Below, piece after piece: positions 5,728 through 11,482 of a stretch of DNA of 12,069 nt (position 1 is the stretch's first letter; every line of letters begins with the position of its first letter). Source of the DNA: JBGLNJ01 sp964353405. GTDB taxonomy: Bacteria; Chloroflexota; Anaerolineae; Fen-1058. Location: the NCBI GenBank assembly GCA_964353405.1, contig CAYGWJ010000144.1:1-12069 (forward strand), read 5' to 3'. The position numbers were made by a program, and so were the translations under genes. Under the pieces are notes generated by a model, which did no database searches, was not told the origin of the DNA, and saw only the letters and a list, made by a program, of their open reading frames with translations.

Positions 5728-7038
5728 ATGAATTTGGATTCCGCTGGCATTGCTATGGCTTTCTTGTTGCCGGTTGGCGTGATGATGTCGGCCTGGGGAG
5801 GTTTGCCGCCCGAGCAGTCGAGGCGCGCAGCCAGTGTGAGCCTGCTTGCGCTGGCCTTGTCCATTATCGCATACACGGCGGCGGGCTTTGCATTTCAATT
5901 CGGCGGTATCTGGCACGCCACCCAACTGGATGCTTATCGCTCGCTCGACCAGTTCTGGTCGGTGCCGGACCCGACGGGTAGTGTGTGGAGCGTCGTCGGG
6001 CTTGCAGGCTGGATGCTGACGGGCCAATTGGGGCCGGAAGCATTGGTTTTATTTCTACACCAATTGCCGCTCATTATGACCGCGGCGATGATTCCGATGT
6101 TGGCGCTGGCCGGGCGCGCGCACAATCTTGTGTTGGTTTTCGTCGGATTGATCGTGGCGTTGGTGATTTCTCCATGGGCGGGCCACTGGGTGTGGGGCGG
6201 CGGTTGGCTGGCGGCTTTGGGTAACAACCTTCGATTGGGGCACGGCTATGTGGATATGGCCGGAGCCGGGGGCGTGTACTTGGTGGGCGGTCTACTTGCA
6301 CTGCTGGGTTTGGTGACGTTTCCCGGACCGAGAGTGTCCTCTGACCCGTCGCCGCGATTGCCTAAAGCCCATCTGCCGCTGTTGGCTGTGGCGGGAGGTG
6401 TGTTTTTTGGCCTCGGCTGGATGGCATGGATGGCCATTGATCCGCTCCACCCGGCAGACGCGTCACTCAACCTGTCACTGGCGATCACCAACGGCTTGCT
6501 GGCGGCGTCGGCCGCCACTATTGTCACGCAGCTCTTTAGCTGGTTTTCCAGCTCGCGGGTAGAGCCGTTGATGGCCGTGCGCGGGTGGATGGCAGGTTGG
6601 GTCGCCGCCAGCGCGATGGCGCCTTTTGTCGGAGCGCAAGTGGCACTGGCGACCGGCGCGTTGGTCGGCCTGCTCGTGCCGCTGGTCATGTATGCCGTGG
6701 ATCGGTTGTTGCGCCTCGACGACGCGACAGCGGCCGTTTCGGTTTATGGCGTGCCGGGACTCTTGGGCGCGTTGGCAGTGGGTCTCTTGGCCGATGGGCG
6801 TTGGGGTGCGGGCTGGAATCATGTCGGTGCGACAGAGTATTTGCTCGTCGCAGGACAGGGCGTGACGGGATTGTTGGCGGCGTCTGGATACACGTCCGAC
6901 TCGGGTCAGCTCACCGCGCAACTGGCGGGCGTGGGAGCGATTATGTTTTGGACCCTCGTCGTCGGCGGGGCAGTGATGGTGATCACGCACTTGGTGAGCG
7001 CGTGGCCCCGGGGAACGACTGCTTCGCGAGACCCATGA
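5728..7038 (+). CDS. amt: Divergent Amt/Rh-family membrane protein with altered pore
   Basis: A 436-residue integral membrane protein with about eleven hydrophobic segments, matching the ammonium transporter family: an IIAYTAAGFAFQFGG segment, SPWAGHWVWGGGWLAALG, DMAGAGGVYLVGGLLAL (about 176-192), and LRLDDATAAVSVYGVPGLLG. Amt proteins conduct ammonium or ammonia through a trimeric inner-membrane channel. By eye against E. coli AmtB, the aspartate before the pore (Asp160) is kept as Asp176 and Trp148 as Trp156. However, His168 becomes Tyr184, His318 becomes Tyr340, Phe107 becomes Leu115, Phe215 becomes Trp234 and Ser219 becomes Asp238. Transport of ammonium is therefore doubtful; it may move another substrate or act as a sensor. 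No GlnB/GlnK gene is adjacent. The ATG at 5728 has GGAG only 1 base upstream; a TTG at 5734 would have a better 7-base spacing, so the start may be two codons later. Confidence 0.8.
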   Translation: MNLDSAGIAMAFLLPVGVMMSAWGGLPPEQSRRAASVSLLALALSIIAYTAAGFAFQFGGIWHATQLDAYRSLDQFWSVPDPTGSVWSVVGLAGWMLTGQLGPEALVLFLHQLPLIMTAAMIPMLALAGRAHNLVLVFVGLIVALVISPWAGHWVWGGGWLAALGNNLRLGHGYVDMAGAGGVYLVGGLLALLGLVTFPGPRVSSDPSPRLPKAHLPLLAVAGGVFFGLGWMAWMAIDPLHPADASLNLSLAITNGLLAASAATIVTQLFSWFSSSRVEPLMAVRGWMAGWVAASAMAPFVGAQVALATGALVGLLVPLVMYAVDRLLRLDDATAAVSVYGVPGLLGALAVGLLADGRWGAGWNHVGATEYLLVAGQGVTGLLAASGYTSDSGQLTAQLAGVGAIMFWTLVVGGAVMVITHLVSAWPRGTTASRDP

Positions 7039-7055
7039 CCACTGGGTCTAGCGAA
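7023..7055. terminator. Hairpin at the convergent junction after the Amt-family gene
   Basis: TTCGC-G-AGACCCA (7023-7035) pairs with TGGGTCT-A-GCGAA (7043-7055): 12 base pairs with one G/A mismatch and a 7-base loop. The TGA stop of the Amt-family gene (7036-7038) sits in the loop, and the phosphoribosyltransferase stop from the other strand is 5 bases beyond. It is symmetric for both transcripts, but neither side has a T-run. It is probably a bidirectional 3'-end structure; intrinsic termination is not certain. Confidence 0.45.
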
Positions 7056-7059
7056 ACGG

Positions 7060-7701
7060 TCATTGGCCTGTCGCCGCCTTGAGCAATTCGATCACCTCTT
7101 CGTCCATGACCTGGTCAAAGTGGTCATAGAACGCGCCGACGGCCCAGAACGGACGCGGGCTGAGGAGGCACTCGATCCGGTCGGCGAGGGGGGCCAGCCG
7201 CCGAATTGCTTCTGGCGGAGCGACAGGAATGGCCGCGATGAGCGAGGCAGGCGCCTGAGCGTTGAGTGCCTGAAGTGCAGCCATCATCGTCGAGCCGGTG
7301 GCCAGACCGTCGTCAATCACAATGACCGTGCGATGAGGGATTTGCGGCGGAGACCGGTCGCCGCGATAGAGCCGGGCCCGACGCGCCAGTTCTTTGCGCT
7401 GTCGTTCCGTCTCAGCTTCGATGTAATCGCGCGGCATCCACATCTCCCTGATCAGTTCGCGGTTGAGTACGACCTGGCCGCTTTCGACCATCGCGCCGAT
7501 GGCGAGTTCGGGGTTGTCGGGCGCGCCGAGCTTGTGGGTGAGGCAGACATCGAGGGGCGCGTTGAACGCGCGGGCGACCTGACTCGCGACGACGACACCG
7601 CCGCGCGGGATGCCCAACACGAGCAGGTCACTGCGCTCTTGCAGGTCGCGCAAGGCATGGGCAAGTTCTTGTCCGGCGGCAATGCGATCGTGGAATCTCA
7701 T
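7060..7701 (-). CDS. Phosphoribosyltransferase-family protein (COG1926 type)
   Basis: A 213-residue type I phosphoribosyltransferase fold. The PRPP-binding signature VIVIDDGLATGSTM lies at residues 126-139, and an upstream LGIPRGGVVVA (29-39) forms the expected pyrophosphate loop. LTHKLGAPDNPELAIGAM (54-71) is characteristic of the 'predicted phosphoribosyltransferase' group COG1926, which lacks the specificity loops of known salvage enzymes. Its physiological substrate is unknown to me. The ATG at 7701 begins MRFHDRIAAGQELA, the usual N-terminus of this group. There is no good Shine-Dalgarno sequence, only GAAGAA a few bases upstream. A strong hairpin (7715-7765) fills the gap between it and thpR, 72 bases upstream on the same strand. 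The gene converges with the Amt-family gene. Confidence 0.9.
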   Translation of the reverse strand: MRFHDRIAAGQELAHALRDLQERSDLLVLGIPRGGVVVASQVARAFNAPLDVCLTHKLGAPDNPELAIGAMVESGQVVLNRELIREMWMPRDYIEAETERQRKELARRARLYRGDRSPPQIPHRTVIVIDDGLATGSTMMAALQALNAQAPASLIAAIPVAPPEAIRRLAPLADRIECLLSPRPFWAVGAFYDHFDQVMDEEVIELLKAATGQ

Positions 7702-7714
7702 CGTTTCTTCAGAG

Positions 7715-7765
7715 ATCAGATGTTGGAGGTCGAGCTGGCGTTGATTTCGACCTCCGGCCTCTGAT
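7715..7765 (-). other. Two-part palindrome in the thpR-phosphoribosyltransferase gap
   Basis: Outer arms ATCAGA (7715-7720) and TCTGAT (7760-7765) enclose a 4x4 internal loop, then a perfect 9-bp inner stem GGAGGTCGA (7725-7733) / TCGACCTCC (7747-7755) with a 13-base loop. It starts 8 bases after the thpR stop and ends 13 bases before the phosphoribosyltransferase ATG. No T-run follows on either strand. It could be a 3'-end stabiliser for thpR, a leader structure for the next gene, or a protein-binding palindrome. Confidence 0.55.
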
Positions 7766-7773
7766 TTCCATTT

Positions 7774-8358
7774 CTAGGTTTTCAGACGTGCGCGTTGCAA
7801 CGTGGTATACTCGGCTCCGGTCGGCTTGAGGTCGCTCTTAATGAGCGTGATCTCTGTCACGCCCACCTGGCCGAGTGTGCCAATGTTGGCGGCGGCGACG
7901 AGTTCGCCCAGGCGTTTGATGTCATTCGGAGTTGCGTCGCGCGCGACGCGGCCCAGCGTGAGATGCGGCTGGAACCCACGCTCTTCCGAAGGGTAGCCCA
8001 GTGGCGAGAGGGTAGACTCGACGGCGCGCTGCAAGTTGTTGAGCTTGCCGGTCGGCTCGTGGATGCCGATCCAGATGACGCGCGGGCGCTTGGCATTTGG
8101 AAAACAGCCTGCGCCGCTGATGGTCAGTGTGAACGATGGAACACTGCGTGCGGCGGCAGCCATCGCGGAGGTGATTGCGTCAATTTGCGAGGTGGGCACC
8201 GGGCCGAGGAATTTCAAAGTCAAATGAATTCCTTCGACATGCACCCAGCGCACGCTGCCGGGCGGCGCGCCGGTTTTGACCTGTGCTTGGGCCTGGCTCA
8301 TCAAGCGCAGGATCTCGCCGGGCAGTTCGATGGCGATGAATGTTCGTGCCGTATTCAT
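7774..8358 (-). CDS. thpR: RNA 2',3'-cyclic phosphodiesterase
   Basis: A 194-residue 2H phosphoesterase (formerly called LigT, 2'-5' RNA ligase). Members hydrolyse 2',3'-cyclic phosphate RNA ends to 2'-phosphates. Both catalytic HxT motifs are present: HLTLKFLG with His45/Thr47 and HLTLGR with His132/Thr134, at the usual spacing. The N-terminus TARTFIAIELP and SVRWVHVEGIHLTL are typical. The ATG at 8358 is chosen because it starts exactly where the family does and lies just behind a consensus promoter; the in-frame TTG at 8388 sits on the -35 box. No Shine-Dalgarno sequence precedes the ATG, which agrees with leaderless expression. The phosphoribosyltransferase gene follows 72 bases downstream, and moxR diverges upstream. 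Confidence 0.95.
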   Translation of the reverse strand: MNTARTFIAIELPGEILRLMSQAQAQVKTGAPPGSVRWVHVEGIHLTLKFLGPVPTSQIDAITSAMAAAARSVPSFTLTISGAGCFPNAKRPRVIWIGIHEPTGKLNNLQRAVESTLSPLGYPSEERGFQPHLTLGRVARDATPNDIKRLGELVAAANIGTLGQVGVTEITLIKSDLKPTGAEYTTLQRARLKT

Positions 8359-8364
8359 GCTGAA

Positions 8365-8393
8365 ATTATGGCACAGTGTTTCGGACAAGTCAA
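8365..8393 (-). promoter_or_regulatory. thpR promoter predicted to give a leaderless mRNA
   Basis: On the minus strand TTGACT (8393-8388, five of six) and CATAAT (8370-8365, five of six) are separated by the ideal 17 bases. Only 6 bases lie between the -10 box and the ATG at 8358, so transcription should start at or within a base or two of the A of the start codon. Confidence 0.7.
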
Positions 8394-8447
8394 GCAGGTC
8401 GTCAAGACGAAAACCGCATCAGGGAGTCTTCCCAGGAGGATGGATTC

Positions 8448-9398
8448 ATGTCAACGGTTCAGACTGTCGCTCAAGCGCTCGTGGACAATGTGGAGCGAGT
8501 CATCATCGGCAAGCGGAACGCCGTTGAGCTGGCAGTGGTAGGCTTGTTGTGCCAGGGGCACTTGCTGATCGAAGACGTGCCGGGCGTGGGCAAGACCATG
8601 CTGGCGCGCTCCATCGCCAAGTCTATTGGCTGCATCTTTCGCCGCATCCAGTTCACGCCGGACATGTTGCCCAGCGACGTGACGGGCGTTTCGATTTTCA
8701 ATCAACAGACGCGCGCGTTCGAGTTCCGGGAAGGGCCGGTCTTTGCGCAGATCGTCCTGTCCGATGAGATCAACCGCGCCACGCCCAAGACGCAAGCCGC
8801 GCTGTTGGAGGCGATGGAGGAGCGGCAGGTGACGGTGGACGGCGTGACGCGCATGCTCACTCGGCCGTTCCTGGTGCTGGCGACGCAAAACCCCATCGAG
8901 TACGAGGGCACGTTTCCGCTGCCCGAGGCCCAACTTGACCGCTTTATGCTGCGCATCCGCCTGGGCTATCCTTCCGCCCGCGACGAGATGGCGATGCTCG
9001 ACGCGCAGCAGTTCAAGCATCCTATCGAAGAGATCGCGCAGGTGGTGGACACGTCGGCTTTGCTGCAGGCTCAGGAAGAGATCAAGTCCATTCACGTAGA
9101 CGACAAGATCAAGTCCTATATCGTGGAGCTGATGACCCAGACCCGCAAGCATCCCGAGGTTTCGCTCGGGGCCAGCCCGCGCGGGTCGCTGGTGTTGTAT
9201 CGCACGGCCCAAGCGCGCGCGGCCATGTCGGCCCGTGATTACGTGACGCCGGATGACGTCAAAGCCTTGGCGCCGGTCTGCCTGGCGCACCGGATGATCG
9301 TGAGCCCCTCGGCGCGCATCAAGGATGTCACAGCGGAGAGCGTGTTGACCGAGATCTTGAACAGCGTGCCAGTGCCGGGAGCTTCGGTGAAGCGATGA
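8448..9398 (+). CDS. moxR: MoxR-family AAA+ ATPase
   Basis: A 316-residue MoxR-type AAA+ ATPase, a chaperone-like family often paired with DUF58 or von Willebrand factor A proteins to activate partner complexes. Visible motifs in order: Walker A EDVPGVGKTML (42-52), Walker B IVLSDEINRATPKTQAALLE (102-121), sensor 1 LATQNPIEYEGTFPLPEAQL (144-163), LDRF with a candidate arginine finger (Arg165), and sensor 2 GASPRG (Arg245). Length and order are normal for the family. The ATG at 8448 follows AGGAGG (8434-8439) by 8 bases; an earlier ATG in frame (8376) lacks such a site. The gene overlaps the following DUF58 gene by 4 bases, so the two are translationally coupled. It diverges from thpR; no clear promoter is visible on the plus strand of that gap. 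Confidence 0.96.
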   Translation: MSTVQTVAQALVDNVERVIIGKRNAVELAVVGLLCQGHLLIEDVPGVGKTMLARSIAKSIGCIFRRIQFTPDMLPSDVTGVSIFNQQTRAFEFREGPVFAQIVLSDEINRATPKTQAALLEAMEERQVTVDGVTRMLTRPFLVLATQNPIEYEGTFPLPEAQLDRFMLRIRLGYPSARDEMAMLDAQQFKHPIEEIAQVVDTSALLQAQEEIKSIHVDDKIKSYIVELMTQTRKHPEVSLGASPRGSLVLYRTAQARAAMSARDYVTPDDVKALAPVCLAHRMIVSPSARIKDVTAESVLTEILNSVPVPGASVKR

Positions 9399-10684
9399 CG
9401 CGCTTACGCATGGTGCTGGCGCTCGGCCTCGCGTGTCTCGTCGGCGCGTTGGTGACCGGGCGGGACATGTTCTATCAGCTCACCTACGCCATTGTGGCGA
9501 TGCTGCTCTTGTCGCTCTTTTGGGCGTGGACCGGCGTGCGCTGGCTGCGCTTTTCGCGCAAAACGCACGTCCGCCGCGCGCAGGTGGGCCAGCCGATCGA
9601 AGAGCGATTGGCCGTCCGCAACACGGGCCGCCTGCCCAAGCTATGGCTGGAAGTGGATGACGGTTCTAACCTGACGGGGCATCATGCCAGCTTTGTGGTG
9701 AGCAATCTCACGGCCAGGGCCGAGCGCGCCTGGGTCGCTCGAACGACGTGCCAGGAGCGCGGACGCTTTACACTGGGGCCGGTCACGCTGACCAGCGGCG
9801 ACCCGTTCGGGCTGTTCCGCGTCTCGCGCAAAATCCCCGCGACCTCGTCCATCGTCGTCTATCCCGCGACGGTTGACCTGCGCATGTTCCCGTTGCCCAT
9901 CGGCCACTTGCCCGGCGGCGATGCGCTCCGCCGCCGCACGCACTATGTGACGACGAACGCGTCGGGCGTGCGCGAATACGCGCCGGGCGATGGGTTCAGC
10001 CGCATTCACTGGCCTTCGACGGCGCGGCGTGACCGCCTCATCGTCAAAGAGTTCGAGCTGGACCCGCTCTCGGATGTGTGGATTGTGGTGGACATGTTCC
10101 GCGGTGCGCATCACGACGCAGGAACGTTCGAGTGGCGGCGGCAGTTACAGGAACTGGATCGTCAGCCGCCGTGGACGCGCAAGGCGCGCCGTTTGGATTT
10201 GCCGCCCAGCACGGAAGAGTATGCAGTGACGGCGGCGGCTTCCATCGCGCAATACTTTTTGCGCCACGACCGCGCGTTGGGGCTGGTGGCGGTCGGCCAG
10301 CGGCGCGAGGTGATTCAGGCCGACCGGGGTGAGCGGCAGCTCACCAAGATTCTAGAGACGCTGGCGGCTCTGCACACGCAGGGCCGGTTTGCGGTGCAAG
10401 AGGTGTTGAGCGCCGAGGTCATGGGGCTGCCGCGTGGGACAACGCTGGTGATTGTGTCGTCGTCGGCGGATACGCGTTGGCCGATTGTGGCGCGGCACCT
10501 CGACCGCAGCGGATTGAATGTGGTGGCGGTGTTGATTGACCCACAGACATTTGGCGGCCCGCCCGGCATCGGCGCAGTGGCGGCGCATTTTGCGGCGTCG
10601 GGCATTCCCTATTACTTGATTCGTAAGGGCGACACGCTGGAGGATGTGCTGGGGAAGGCAGTGCCGCTGAGGAGAGCGGTGTAA
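9395..10684 (+). CDS. DUF58 domain protein (MoxR partner)
   Basis: A 429-residue protein with two predicted membrane helices near the N-terminus (about residues 6-22 and 28-47), a beta-rich middle region, and the DUF58 signature VREYAPGDGFSRIHWPSTAR followed by RDRLIVKEFELD (192-223). The segment from about 227 (SDVWIVVDM) resembles the start of a von Willebrand A-like fold. DUF58 proteins are commonly encoded directly after moxR and are thought to work with it at the membrane; the biochemical role is not settled. The ATG overlaps the moxR stop as ATGA (9395-9398), marking an operon. The transglutaminase-like gene that often follows is missing; an intergenic palindrome and an unrelated NUDIX gene come next. 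Confidence 0.93.
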   Translation: MTRLRMVLALGLACLVGALVTGRDMFYQLTYAIVAMLLLSLFWAWTGVRWLRFSRKTHVRRAQVGQPIEERLAVRNTGRLPKLWLEVDDGSNLTGHHASFVVSNLTARAERAWVARTTCQERGRFTLGPVTLTSGDPFGLFRVSRKIPATSSIVVYPATVDLRMFPLPIGHLPGGDALRRRTHYVTTNASGVREYAPGDGFSRIHWPSTARRDRLIVKEFELDPLSDVWIVVDMFRGAHHDAGTFEWRRQLQELDRQPPWTRKARRLDLPPSTEEYAVTAAASIAQYFLRHDRALGLVAVGQRREVIQADRGERQLTKILETLAALHTQGRFAVQEVLSAEVMGLPRGTTLVIVSSSADTRWPIVARHLDRSGLNVVAVLIDPQTFGGPPGIGAVAAHFAASGIPYYLIRKGDTLEDVLGKAVPLRRAV

Positions 10685-10692
10685 AATCTCAA

Positions 10693-10769
10693 ACACTTGC
10701 ACCGCACGTCACCCCTGGGAAGTCCACACCCCTGGGAAATCCCAGGGGCATGGGGCAAAGTGCAGGTGT
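10693..10769. repeat. Compact palindromic intergenic element
   Basis: The 97-bp gap between the DUF58 and NUDIX genes is almost wholly structured. Outer arms ACACTTGCAC (10693-10702) and GTGCAGGTGT (10760-10769) pair with one T-G wobble. Inside, CCCCTGGGA (10729-10737) pairs perfectly with TCCCAGGGG (10740-10748) around AA. The sequence CACCCCTGGGAA occurs twice in direct repeat (10710-10721 and 10727-10738), so the 3' arm has two alternative partners. TCTCAAACA also occurs just outside each end. It may be a dispersed REP/MITE-like repeat or an RNA element acting as the DUF58 terminator or NUDIX leader. No T-run and no ORF are present. Confidence 0.6.
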
Positions 10770-10781
10770 CTCAAACATCAC

Positions 10782-11411
10782 ATGCCAAAAACGATGATTC
10801 CGAACTGGCTGGATTGGGCGCAGAGGTTGCAGGCAATTGCCCAGACCGGATTAAATTACTCGACCAACGTATTCGATATTGAGCGCTACCAGGCTGTCCG
10901 AGAGATTGCCGCCGAAATGGCGGTATCTTTTTCTGATGCGGACGCCGGCGCGATGCGCGCGCTCTTTGCGGGCCAAGAGGGGCACGCCACGCCCAAAGTG
11001 GACGTGCGTGCGGCGGTGTTTCGCGACGATGCCATCTTGCTCGTGCGCGAGCGCTCCGATGGATTGTGGACACTGCCGGGCGGCTGGGCTGACGTCGGTG
11101 AGTCGCCAGGCGAGGCAGTGGCGCGTGAGGCTTACGAAGAGTCGGGCTATCGTGTTCGCGCGGTGCAAGTGCTGGCGGTCTATGACCGGAACAAGCATCC
11201 GCATCCGCCGTTCCCGTTTCACACTTACAAGCTATTCTTTCTGGCAGAGTTGACGGGGGGCCAGCCAGCGCACAGCGTAGAAACGGATGGCGTCGGATTC
11301 TTTCGTGAGGATGAACTACCGGGGCTATCGGTGATGCGTGTCACGCCGGGACAGATTGCGCGGCTCTTTCAGCATCACCGTCACCCGGACTGGCCGACGG
11401 ATTTTGATTGA
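10782..11411 (+). CDS. NUDIX hydrolase with N-terminal NUDIX_N-type domain
   Basis: A 209-residue NUDIX pyrophosphohydrolase, expected to cleave a nucleoside diphosphate linked to another moiety. The Nudix box is complete: Gly101-WADVG-Glu107, then seven residues, then REAYEESGY (115-123), giving the metal-binding REXXEE. The first ~65 residues (PNWLDWAQRLQAIAQTGLNY, then DIERYQAVREIAAEM) match the helical NUDIX_N domain (hydrolase of X-linked nucleoside diphosphate, N-terminal) found in ADP-ribose-pyrophosphatase-like members. The substrate cannot be told from sequence alone. The ATG at 10782 is preceded by no Shine-Dalgarno sequence; a second ATG at 10794 is equally without one. It directly follows the palindromic element and is closed by a terminator, so it is probably a single-gene unit or the tail of the moxR operon. 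Confidence 0.93.
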   Translation: MPKTMIPNWLDWAQRLQAIAQTGLNYSTNVFDIERYQAVREIAAEMAVSFSDADAGAMRALFAGQEGHATPKVDVRAAVFRDDAILLVRERSDGLWTLPGGWADVGESPGEAVAREAYEESGYRVRAVQVLAVYDRNKHPHPPFPFHTYKLFFLAELTGGQPAHSVETDGVGFFREDELPGLSVMRVTPGQIARLFQHHRHPDWPTDFD

Positions 11412-11415
11412 GCGT

Positions 11416-11440
11416 GCGGCAAGGGCTGCCGCTTGCTTTT
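11416..11440 (+). terminator. Intrinsic terminator after the NUDIX gene
   Basis: GCGGCA (11416-11421) and TGCCGC (11427-11432) form a perfect 6-bp GC-rich stem with a 5-base loop, followed by TTGCTTTT. It begins 5 bases after the TGA stop. Confidence 0.65.
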
Positions 11441-11469
11441 CATCAGCAGCAGGATGAACCGACAGACAA

Positions 11470-11474
11470 AGGAG
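11470..11474 (+). promoter_or_regulatory. Ribosome-binding site deciding the UbiA-type gene start
   Basis: AAAGGAG ends at 11474. Two in-frame ATGs follow, at 11477 (2-base spacing, too close) and 11483 (8-base spacing, good). This favours the second ATG. Confidence 0.6.
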
Positions 11475-11482
11475 CCATGAGA

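Noticed and set aside
7063..7764. Open frame of 233 codons on the plus strand
   Set aside because: It is antisense to the phosphoribosyltransferase gene, whose PRPP motif is clear; the plus-strand translation has no recognisable domain.
8389..8406. Direct repeat GTCAAG, 12 bases apart, over the thpR -35 box
   Set aside because: Too short to separate from chance, and one copy is largely the -35 element itself; not called as an operator.
7795..8541. Open frame of 248 codons on the plus strand
   Set aside because: It is antisense to thpR and runs into the moxR start; both of those carry intact catalytic motifs, so this is a GC-rich shadow frame.
8451..9290. Open frame of 279 codons on the minus strand
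   Set aside because: It lies opposite the Walker and sensor motifs of moxR and its His/Arg/Leu-rich translation matches no family.
10710..10748. Possible CRISPR-like repeats (CACCCCTGGGAA twice)
   Set aside because: Only two 12-bp copies with a 17-base offset, inside a palindrome, no spacer array and no cas genes nearby.
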